Shown here: positions 24,372 to 31,592 of the stretch, piece by piece
How positions within the stretch are numbered: position 1 is the first letter of the stretch
Layout of the letters: each line of letters opens with the position of its first letter
Assembly: GCA_023398955.1 (NCBI GenBank)
Contig: JAEWRL010000259.1
Span: 1 to 31,699, forward strand
Source: Pseudomonadota bacterium
GTDB taxonomy: Bacteria > Myxococcota_A > Polyangia > Polyangiales > Polyangiaceae
DNA length: 31,699 nucleotides
Direction of reading: 5' to 3'
Position numbers and translations under genes: made by a program
The notes under the pieces: generated by a model
The model's input: only the letters and a program-made list of their open reading frames with translations
What the model was told of the DNA's origin: nothing
The model's database searches: none

Positions 24372-25385
24372 CTAATCCATGGAAACCCGGACATCCGCCG
24401 TTCCGCTGCTCTGATACCCTTCGACGCACATGGAGACTTCATACAAGCTTCCCATATTCATTCCAGCGCTCTCCCAAGCTCCAAAGTGATTGGAGACGGT
24501 AATGGTGCCGTTAGTGCGTTTATCGGTGCGAACGCTCCAGTACTGGTAAAATGTCGTGTTGTCACCATCGATGGACGGTCCGGTCCTCTGCACGCGATAC
24601 AGATCATAGGTGCCCCCGTCGGAAGTGACGGTGCCCATGTGACCCTCTCCCCCAGGTGGGCGCCAGTCCCCCCAGCTGTCTACGATATAGTACTCAACGA
24701 GCGGATTCCTAGTCCACCCATATATACACAGGTAGGAGTTGCCATTGGGTCGATAATCGGCCTCATAAGTGACTACTTGATTGCGGGAGCCGGGTCTCAG
24801 TCCCTTGCGTCCCAACAGGTTGTTGATGTTGTTCCACTCGACGCTGAAACCGTCCGCCTTGTTGACCATGCACCCGGTTCCCTGGTCCTTCCAGTACTCG
24901 TAGGTATAGCCGCAGTGGGTGCCGCTCTCGTTGTCGCAGACCGTCTTCTCGGATTCCGTGCACGAGCCAACGACCGCGCCGCCTCCCCCCGTGCCGACGG
25001 AGCCGCCACTGCCGCTGGAGCTGCAGCGCCCGCAGCTCTGATTGCAGTAGTCGTTGTCGATCATCCAAGCGTTGTTGCATTCGGTCGTTTCGCTGGCCCA
25101 TTGGTCGCACGTGGCTTCGTCCCACTCGGTCCCGGTCGGTCGAACGTTGGTGCAAGCCGTGTTGGTGCTGCCACCGCTGGAACTGCGGCCTCCGCTCCCG
25201 ATCGGGCCTCCTCCAAGACCGCCGGGCGGATTGCCGTCGCGTCCGCCGCTCGCGGTGGAACCGCCGGAGTCAGTCTCCGCGCTGCCGCCGCCCAAGGCAT
25301 CGTTCGGCGAGGTTTCGGAGGCACTACAGGCTCCCAATGCAACGAGGGCGCTGAGGGTGGCGGCGGGAAGCTTAAGTTTGCGCAT
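24372..25385 (-). CDS. GH11 endo-1,4-beta-xylanase lipoprotein with ShK-like Cys-rich domain
   Basis: The product has 337 residues. ATG 25385 has AAGGAG (25395-25400) nine bases upstream and opens a lipoprotein signal ending LGAC (Cys20). A Gly/Ser linker leads to a six-Cys module at 78-121 (Cys78, 93, 103, 114, 118, 121; DQWASETTECNNAW then NDYCNQSCGRC), whose spacing fits an ShK-type toxin-like domain. A second Gly linker precedes the GH11 domain (about 142-337): YLCIYGWTRNPLVEYYIVDS with nucleophile Glu231, NHFGAWESAGMNMG, and VEGYQSSGTADV with acid/base Glu322. All catalytic parts are present, so it should cut internal xylan bonds at the cell surface. GC content is clearly lower than in neighbouring genes (94 of 180 bases in 24421-24600 by hand count), a sign of acquisition. 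Confidence 0.95.
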   Translation of the reverse strand: MRKLKLPAATLSALVALGACSASETSPNDALGGGSAETDSGGSTASGGRDGNPPGGLGGGPIGSGGRSSSGGSTNTACTNVRPTGTEWDEATCDQWASETTECNNAWMIDNDYCNQSCGRCSSSGSGGSVGTGGGGAVVGSCTESEKTVCDNESGTHCGYTYEYWKDQGTGCMVNKADGFSVEWNNINNLLGRKGLRPGSRNQVVTYEADYRPNGNSYLCIYGWTRNPLVEYYIVDSWGDWRPPGGEGHMGTVTSDGGTYDLYRVQRTGPSIDGDNTTFYQYWSVRTDKRTNGTITVSNHFGAWESAGMNMGSLYEVSMCVEGYQSSGTADVRVSMD

Positions 25386-25478
25386 GATCACACACTCCTT
25401 GGGGGAGTCAAAGGCGTCGACGTTGAAACGGCTTGCAACGCTATCAGCCATGGTCGCATAGGGCGTCGAAAATGCCAG

Positions 25479-25488
25479 GTGACGTCAC
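25479..25488. promoter_or_regulatory. GTGACGTCAC palindrome upstream of the xylanase gene
   Basis: This perfect 10-base palindrome lies about 93-103 bases before the xylanase start. It contains the same GTGACGT core that occurs upstream of the esterase and CotH genes, and it is the right form for a dimeric regulator. Confidence 0.35.
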
Positions 25489-25540
25489 GTTCTTCAGTGC
25501 CATCTGGCACATTTTTGCCGGACGGCCCTCCTTCGGCCGC

Positions 25541-25559
25541 CCTCGCTCGGAGCGCGAGG
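25541..25559 (-). terminator. Hairpin after the hybrid kinase gene
   Basis: CCTCGC (25541-25546) pairs with GCGAGG (25554-25559) around a seven-base loop. A second short stem (CGGCC/GGCCG, about 25523-25539) lies beside it. They are 50-85 bases past the kinase stop on the minus strand. A T-run is absent. Confidence 0.35.
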
Positions 25560-25608
25560 TCCGGCGTGTGGGGTTGCCTGGGGTTGAGGGTGGGCATGCG
25601 TGTGCTGC

Positions 25609-28600
25609 TCACCCCCCGCCGTACTCTCTGAGGAGGCGGTCCAGGGCGTCGAGGTTCGGAGGCTTGGCCAGGTGAGCATCGAACCCCGCTTCGCGAGAGA
25701 CAGAGCGCGCTTGCGCATCCGCGTACCCTGAGAGCGCAATGAGGTAGGCGCGGCCGAGCCGCGGGTGCTCCCGCAAGCGCCTACATAGGGTGTAGCCGTT
25801 CAGGGCTCCAGGCAGTCCAATGTCGGAAATGACGACGTCCGGGACGAACTCGGCGGCGAGCGCGAGGGCGGCGGCGGCGTCGAGAGCCAACTCGACCCGG
25901 TGCCCCTTCAGCACGAGCAGGTCGCGTAGGGACTCAGCGGCGTCTTGGTTGTCCTCGACGACGAGGATGCGGAGGGTGCCTCCCACCGATGGCACGTCGG
26001 CGTCACCATCGTCAGGTTGCCGCCCTGCGCGGCTCAGAGGGATACGCAGGGTGAACGTGGAACCTCGCCCGGTACCCGCGCTCTCGGCGTGGACGTCCCC
26101 ACCATGGAGCTCCGCGAGTCCCTTGGTGAGCGCTAGCCCGACGCCCAGCCCTCCCTTGGAGCGAGCGAGATCCTGCTCGGCTTGGCTGAACGGATCGAAG
26201 AGCCGCGACAGGAGGGCCGGATCGATGCCCGCGCCCGTGTCCTTGACGCGGACGAGCGCTGCGCGGCGGTCAGCGTCGGGCTCGGCGCAAACATCGACAC
26301 TACCGCCGGGATCGGTGAAGCGGCAAGCGTTATGGAGCAGGTTACCGATCATCTGGCAAAGCCGCACGTGATCGCCCTCTACCCATAATGCCTCCGGCCC
26401 GGACGCAATGTTCAGCTTCACGCCCTTTGCGTCGAAGGTCGAGCGGTAGTCGTCGGCGGACCGGGCAGCGATGGCGGCGAGGTCGCAGGGCGTTTTGACG
26501 GGCGCCACCTTGCCGCGCGCGAGGCGCGAGACGTCGAGAAGATCATCAATGAGGCGGGCCATATGCGTTACCTGCCGGTCGATGATGTCGCGCGCTCGCT
26601 GGAGGCGTGGCTCCGCAGGCCCGAGGATCCTGAGGATCTCGACCGCATTGCGGACCGGGGCGAGCGGGTTCCTGAGCTCATGCGCTAGGACGGCGATGAA
26701 CTCGTCCTTGCGGCGGTCGGCTTCGCGCAGCGCCTCCTCGGCTTCGCGCTGCGCGGTGACGTCCGTGTTCGTGCCGAACCAGCTCACGATCCGTGAAGAC
26801 GCATCACGCAGCGGAACTGCGCGCGACAGGAACCAGCGGTACTCCCCGTCGTGGCGTCGCAGGGGAAACAAATCCTCCCACGGCTCCCCACTGGAGAGGT
26901 GCTCTCGGAATCGTTCGACGACCGACGGAAGGTAGTCCGGGTGGTGAACCTGCTGCCAGCCCCACCCCCTGGTCTCATCGAGGGTCGTACCGGTGAACTC
27001 GAACCAGCGCCGATTGTACCAATGAATGTAGCCGGTATCGTCGGTCATCCAGGCGAGCTGCGCGATATTGTCGGCGATTGCACGGAACCGTGCTTCGCTA
27101 TCGCGACGCTCGGCTTCGGCTGTCACCCGGGCGGAGATATCCATCTGTGCGACGACCGCGCCTCGGATGCCGCCCTCGCTGTCGAGGACCGGCGCGGCGC
27201 TGTTGACGAGCGTGCGACGGGTGCCGGGCTCGTCAAAAGGCTCGATGTCGATGATGTCGTCCCGGACCGTCTCTCCTCGGAGGGCGCGCGCCAGCGCCCA
27301 TTCGTGTGGCTCGAGTCGCTGACCGCGTCGGTCTGAGTCCTCTACCCACCATCCCTTCCTGTCCGCGTACTCCTTGGTGTTCGCCGACAGCGCCGCCGGG
27401 CCCCAAAGGAGCGCGTGCGCGCTGTTGGACATCAGGAACTTGCCCTCTGCGTCGGTGACGACGATGCCCGCCTGGGCTGCCTCCAGGACGGCATCCAAAA
27501 GCTGTCGTTCCCGCACGGCCCGCTCTGCTGCTTCGCGTGCTTGCGCCTCGCTGGCGCGTAGCGCTACCTCGCTCGCCTTCGCCCTCGAGATGTCGAGCAC
27601 GAACGCGACCCCGACCCCACGTTCGCTATCGAGCATCGCCGATCCGACGAGGACCCACGTGCGCGTGTCGTCCTTCCTGATGAACTCTTTCTCGACTGGT
27701 TGATGCTTGCCCGTCGTCCTCAACTCCTCGACAGCGGCCTGATCCTGGGCCTTGTACTCAGCGGGCGTCATCTGGACCCAATCGATGGCGCCGGTTTCGA
27801 GCTCCGCGCGCGAGTAGCCCACGATCCGCAACAGCTCATCGTTGGCGCCGTGAATGCGGCCCTCCAGGTCCCAGAAGAGAATGCCGAGGAGGTTCGTCTC
27901 GAAGAGGTGGCGAAAGCGCCGTTCGCTCTCGGCAAGCGCGCGCTCGGCGAGATGCCTCTCGGTGACGTCCACGTTCGCGCCCACCATGCTGCGGGCGCGG
28001 CCTGTTTCGTCTCTGCGGACCAGCGCTCGCGTCTCGAGCCAGCGAACCGTGCCGTCGGGGAGTACGATCCGCAGTTCGGATTGGAGGGAGCCCGTCTCGA
28101 GCGCCGTCAGCACGCTGGCCTCGGCGCGAGGACGGTCCTCGGGGTGGATGCAGCGGGTCCATGCCTCGTGAGTGCCATCGAAGGTCCCGGGCTCGAGCCC
28201 GTGGAGGCGCTCGAGCTCTGGCGACCAGCGATGGACGTTCGCGACGATGTCCCACTCGAAGGTACCGACCCGCGCGACCTCTGAAGCAACCCTGCGTCGC
28301 TCCTCGGCCTGCAAGAGCTCCTGCTGCACGCGGAAGCGTTCGGTGATGTCGACAGCCGACGCGATGAGGTATGCGACGCTTCCCCCATCGTCACACAACG
28401 GCGCGATCTGAAAATCGATCGTCATCCTCGTATCGCCGGCCATGCGCACGACCGCGTCGTACCTGACGGTCTCGCCCTCCGCTGCCCGCCGACAAGCCTC
28501 GCGAACCCTCTGGCGCGGGTCGTCGGAGTAGTTCCACCAGAAGCAGTCCCAGAAGCTCTTTCCGCGGACGTCGTTGATGCCGAGCCCCGCGGCCTCCAGC

Positions 28601-29172
28601 GGAGCGCTGTTCGCGTCGAGTAGTGTGCCTGACGGATCGAGCACACCGACGAAGGCGAACAGGTTCTCGATTAGGCGCGCAGCGAAGGGCTCGACGCGCG
28701 GCCGCTCGTGCGCTCCGGGGGGCGCGGGATGGGATCGCGGGCCCGGGCTGTCAGCGACCTGGTGCCTGAGCGCTGTGAGGCGGGACCGCGCATCAGCGGG
28801 ATCCTGAGCGGCCTGGCGAACAACGGCAAACCGCACGTAGGCATCCTCAACGGCTTCCCTCAGCGTTCCCGGATCCGGGGCCGTTGGGGACAAGACCTCC
28901 ATCGCCCCCGCCGCGAGCGCCGAGCGACGGAACGCCCCTGAGTCTTCACTCGTCAGGACAACGACTGGGGCGGGCGGCAGCCGCTTCGGTCCGCGCATCC
29001 GTTCCAGCACTGCGATGGCGTCCACCGCTGGCGGCTCGTGGACCAGTATAATGCAGCGAGGGGCGGCACGTGGCTCCGCGCTACCGAGGCACTCGAGTGG
29101 TGTCTCGGCGAGGAGTGCGCGCAAGGTCCGCTCCGCGCTCGGGTCCGCGATGAACTGGACCTTGGCTTTCAC
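25609..29172 (-). CDS. Hybrid histidine kinase with five PAS domains and C-terminal receiver
   Basis: This large soluble hybrid kinase has 1187 residues and starts at GTG 29172. Residues about 1-115 resemble a degenerate receiver (CIILVHEP, PVVVLTSED, ALAAGAMEVL), with no clear phosphorylatable Asp. Five PAS or PAC units follow at roughly 165-285, 300-410, 420-540, 560-680 and 690-805, each ending in a DITER- or DVTAQ-type junction. The HisKA box is FIAVLAHELRNPLAPVRNAV with His831. The ATPase has NLLHNACRF, VKDTGAGID and GLGVGLALTKGLAELHGG. The C-terminal receiver (about 1065-1185) has VVEDNQDA, phosphoacceptor Asp1117 (VVISDIGLPG) and Lys in HLAKPP. With no membrane helix it should sense a cytosolic cue such as redox, light or a ligand. 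No partner regulator is adjacent. It splits the xylanase and GH12-like genes. Confidence 0.95.
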   Translation of the reverse strand: MKAKVQFIADPSAERTLRALLAETPLECLGSAEPRAAPRCIILVHEPPAVDAIAVLERMRGPKRLPPAPVVVLTSEDSGAFRRSALAAGAMEVLSPTAPDPGTLREAVEDAYVRFAVVRQAAQDPADARSRLTALRHQVADSPGPRSHPAPPGAHERPRVEPFAARLIENLFAFVGVLDPSGTLLDANSAPLEAAGLGINDVRGKSFWDCFWWNYSDDPRQRVREACRRAAEGETVRYDAVVRMAGDTRMTIDFQIAPLCDDGGSVAYLIASAVDITERFRVQQELLQAEERRRVASEVARVGTFEWDIVANVHRWSPELERLHGLEPGTFDGTHEAWTRCIHPEDRPRAEASVLTALETGSLQSELRIVLPDGTVRWLETRALVRRDETGRARSMVGANVDVTERHLAERALAESERRFRHLFETNLLGILFWDLEGRIHGANDELLRIVGYSRAELETGAIDWVQMTPAEYKAQDQAAVEELRTTGKHQPVEKEFIRKDDTRTWVLVGSAMLDSERGVGVAFVLDISRAKASEVALRASEAQAREAAERAVRERQLLDAVLEAAQAGIVVTDAEGKFLMSNSAHALLWGPAALSANTKEYADRKGWWVEDSDRRGQRLEPHEWALARALRGETVRDDIIDIEPFDEPGTRRTLVNSAAPVLDSEGGIRGAVVAQMDISARVTAEAERRDSEARFRAIADNIAQLAWMTDDTGYIHWYNRRWFEFTGTTLDETRGWGWQQVHHPDYLPSVVERFREHLSSGEPWEDLFPLRRHDGEYRWFLSRAVPLRDASSRIVSWFGTNTDVTAQREAEEALREADRRKDEFIAVLAHELRNPLAPVRNAVEILRILGPAEPRLQRARDIIDRQVTHMARLIDDLLDVSRLARGKVAPVKTPCDLAAIAARSADDYRSTFDAKGVKLNIASGPEALWVEGDHVRLCQMIGNLLHNACRFTDPGGSVDVCAEPDADRRAALVRVKDTGAGIDPALLSRLFDPFSQAEQDLARSKGGLGVGLALTKGLAELHGGDVHAESAGTGRGSTFTLRIPLSRAGRQPDDGDADVPSVGGTLRILVVEDNQDAAESLRDLLVLKGHRVELALDAAAALALAAEFVPDVVISDIGLPGALNGYTLCRRLREHPRLGRAYLIALSGYADAQARSVSREAGFDAHLAKPPNLDALDRLLREYGGG

Positions 29173-29398
29173 GCCGATCGCCCCAGACTCTCCGGGACGG
29201 CGCCAGTTCTTGATTCAACGTCGAGCAGCTTCACCGCAAGTCTCAATGACCACCCTCAAGCAAGCCACGGTCGTCCGTACAGCACGGCAAAAACATAGCG
29301 GGGGAAACTGTGCGAGCAAACGCTACGGCGCAGGGCCGCTACCCGGACGGAAGCCACACGGCGCGCCGAAGCCGACCCGGGATGAACCGCAACGGGCG

Positions 29399-30547
29399 TC
29401 AGTGAATATCGAGGCAGAAGTCGTCGAGTGTCAGGTTGGTGACAGGGCCTTCCCAGATCTCGAAGCCGATGGCCACCGCCAAGACATCCGCGCCGGGTAG
29501 CTCGAACCCTCGATCATGGGAGTCGCGAATGAAGTCCATGATGTCGAAGGCGATGGCGCTCGTGTCGTCCCCTTCGGCGCGCACATAGTTGACAATCGGG
29601 AGGTTGTTGACTTGGCCGGCAATGATGTCCCAGACGCCTGGGGCGCCAGCGACCACGACCCCCTCTGTCTGGAGAGTACCGGCGGGCTGCTCTCCCGGAG
29701 GATCCCGCAGCCACACCATGAAGTAGCTTTGCAATCCGCGGAACATGGCATTCCCGTCACCGAGCCACACGTCGTATGCAACATTATAGGTTCCATTGCC
29801 ATCTGGATGGCTCCAGCTAGCCGCCGTATTCAACGCCGTGACATCTGCAAGACGCCGGGGCAACCCGCACTCTTGTGAGGTGTCCGAGTATCTTCCACAG
29901 AACACTGAGGGATACCCAGCGGGGGCTCCATTGCTTTGCCGACTACCCTGGTAGTCGTGGATGGTCATGGTGCTTCCAAGCCAGGAAATGTCGTGGCTCA
30001 CCCAGTTTTGTCCCCATCCGTTGGTGATCATCCGGTAGTTCTGGCCATCACGCAGGACATCCACGCCGAGGTACTGCTCGCTGGTCCGCCCAGACTCCGT
30101 GTGCGTCCCTGCTCCGACCGTGCAGGCTCCCGCTGTGAGTTGAGCCGCGCCACCGGTCGCCCCGCCTCCTCCTGCGCCATTGCCAGCTGAACCGCCGATG
30201 CCGTCCACCGTGCCCCCGGCGCCATCGACAGTGCCGCCAGTGTTTACGGTGCCGCCAGCGCCATCGACAGTGCCGCCCGTGTTCACCGTGCCCCCAGCGC
30301 CATCGACAGTGCCGCCAGTGTTGAGCGCGCCACCCGACACGCCACCGCCGAGTGCATTTCCTCCCGTTCCCATGCCTCCCATCGGGCTTCCGCCGGCGCC
30401 GATGCCGCCGCTGGCAGTGCCACCTCCGAAGCCCACCGCTCCCCCTGCGGAGGCGGTATCATTCGAAGAGCCTGTCTCGGAAGACGAACAGGCTGCCGCG
30501 AGAGCGAGCGAAAGAGGGCCGAGGATAGGTGAGTAAGGAAAACGCAT
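29399..30547 (-). CDS. GH12-like lipoprotein lacking the expected catalytic nucleophile
   Basis: The product has 382 residues from ATG 30547. The lipoprotein signal ends LALAAAC (Cys20). A Gly-rich linker (about 33-135) includes a 13-residue unit repeated three times. The catalytic-type domain (about 140-382) resembles GH12 cellulases and xyloglucanases: YRMITNGWGQNW near the start, NVAYDVWLGD, SYFMVWLRDPPGEQPAG, and GFEIWEGPVTNLTLDDF at the end. In GH12 the nucleophile is the Glu two residues before the Met of the ExMIW strand. Here that position is Tyr275, while the acid/base Glu363 is kept. It may therefore bind rather than cut beta-glucan, or use another residue. GC is low for the region (31 of 60 bases in 29761-29820 by hand count). 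No strong ribosome site is seen. Confidence 0.82.
   Translation of the reverse strand: MRFPYSPILGPLSLALAAACSSSETGSSNDTASAGGAVGFGGGTASGGIGAGGSPMGGMGTGGNALGGGVSGGALNTGGTVDGAGGTVNTGGTVDGAGGTVNTGGTVDGAGGTVDGIGGSAGNGAGGGGATGGAAQLTAGACTVGAGTHTESGRTSEQYLGVDVLRDGQNYRMITNGWGQNWVSHDISWLGSTMTIHDYQGSRQSNGAPAGYPSVFCGRYSDTSQECGLPRRLADVTALNTAASWSHPDGNGTYNVAYDVWLGDGNAMFRGLQSYFMVWLRDPPGEQPAGTLQTEGVVVAGAPGVWDIIAGQVNNLPIVNYVRAEGDDTSAIAFDIMDFIRDSHDRGFELPGADVLAVAIGFEIWEGPVTNLTLDDFCLDIH
30206..30322 (-). repeat. 39-base tandem repeat in the linker of the GH12-like gene
   Basis: Three head-to-tail units of 39 bases encode NTGGTVDGAGGTV three times (residues 76-114). The unit length keeps the reading frame, so copy number can change only the linker length. 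Confidence 0.9.
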
Positions 30548-30712
30548 ATTGAGGGTACGAGTAGCAGATGGGAATCGGCCTGCCGGGGATCCGCGCGGCT
30601 CTTGAGCGCGATTTCGATGACGCTTCGACCGTTCGGTTCTAGGTCAAACGGAAAGCTCTAGTGAAGGCAGGTGCTGATGCAGTGCCGCTGCGGGATTGCT
30701 TCGTGGCTGAAC

Positions 30713-30730
30713 CGCGCGTTTTTTCGCGCG
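30713..30730. terminator. Perfect hairpin with T6 loop
   Basis: CGCGCG (30713-30718) and CGCGCG (30725-30730) pair around TTTTTT. The structure forms on either strand. It lies about 165 bases upstream of the GH12-like gene and may end transcription arriving from the right, or be a regulatory structure. Confidence 0.35.
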
Positions 30731-30925
30731 TCGCGGCGCCTGCCCTGTGCAAGTGACTGACCGCGCCGGGTGGCGGATGCGCTGCGATGAGGCCATCCGC
30801 CTGGGTACCATCGCAGTCGAGCGTGCTGGACGAAGCGGGCATGGGCGATTGGCTGAGGCCCTCGGAGCTAGGCAGCTCCGGCTCTTATGCAACTTGCATC
30901 ATGCTGCCGAGACCATGGTTTAACG

Positions 30926-31183
30926 TAGATTTCGCGCGCCCCCGGCACGTGGACGCTGAATCCTGCGGAACTCTCGGCTGTTCATCCCGCGGTCTGGCGC
31001 GCGTGGCTTCATCCATGAGGTGAAGTAGCGGGTACCCGCCGGAGCTGTCGCTCGATCGTCCGATCTAGGGTCTTCAGCGCTCGGGAGAAATGACCCGGGT
31101 ATGCTCGCAAGAAATGACCCAGGCTTGGCAGCGTTGACGAGCTATGTTCAGTCGAGGTTCGACGTTTGGAGTCCAGTGGCGCG
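30926..31183. repeat. Right arm of long inverted repeat
   Basis: This is the reverse-complement partner of 1-311. Base 31183 pairs with base 1, and the inner boundary is near 30926. It carries two copies of AGAAATGACCC (31086-31096 and 31110-31120), 24 bases apart, where the left arm has only one. It is followed to the right by the HNH-type gene. Confidence 0.85.
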
Positions 31184-31340
31184 TTGGCGCGCGCCAACAG
31201 CCCGCTACCCGGTGAGGCGGCTGTGGATAGCGCACAACCAGGGACCGAGTTCGGGCGCCCCAGAGGAACGGGCACGCTCGAGAGTCAAAGCGCGGCCCTG
31301 GCGCAGACGCTCAACGGACAGAACCGTCGCGGCACCGCGC

Positions 31341-31364
31341 CTGCGCCTGCGCCTGCGCCTGCGG
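31341..31364. repeat. Hexanucleotide repeat
   Basis: CTGCGC occurs three times in a row, followed by a one-mismatch copy (CTGCGG). It is a small simple-sequence repeat in the non-coding stretch before the HNH-type gene. Confidence 0.8.
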
Positions 31365-31579
31365 GTACGAAGCGTCGTGGATTGGTGCTCGGGACGTCGA
31401 TTTCGGTTGACGGCTCCTGGGAGCAAAGCGCCGTCACTCGGCGCACTCGCCGAGAAAGTAGCCCGCGGCGGCCGCCAATCAGCACGGAGAGCCGCCCTGG
31501 TCGTGCGTTGGGCTCGTCACGTGATCGACGAGAGATCCGCCCCTCTGCGAGGCACTGAGGGGGGCGAAATGTGACAGGT

Positions 31580-31585
31580 TATAAT
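31580..31585 (+). promoter_or_regulatory. Consensus -10 element before the HNH-type gene
   Basis: A perfect TATAAT stands seven bases before the ATG at 31593. Transcription would then start at or next to the ATG, giving a leaderless mRNA. No -35 match is found at the usual distance, and a perfect AT-rich hexamer is rare in this GC-rich sequence. Confidence 0.45.
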
Positions 31586-31592
31586 CACCCTC

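Larger units (their letters stand above)
30548..31592. other. Long stretch without a supported gene
   Basis: This region of 1045 bases lies between the start of the GH12-like gene and the HNH-type gene. It contains a T6-loop hairpin (30713-30730), the right inverted-repeat arm (30926-31183), and a hexanucleotide repeat (31341-31364). Open frames on both strands (for example 30639-30892 minus, 31101-31574 plus) have no recognisable family, no ribosome sites and compositions like GC-rich read-through. Confidence 0.55.

Noticed and set aside
24354..25631. Open frame of 425 codons on the plus strand
   Set aside because: It is antisense to the GH11 xylanase, whose catalytic motifs fix the coding strand.
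31009..31574. Open frames on both strands in the 3' non-coding stretch
   Set aside because: They overlap the inverted-repeat arm and a hexanucleotide repeat and show no start signals or domains.
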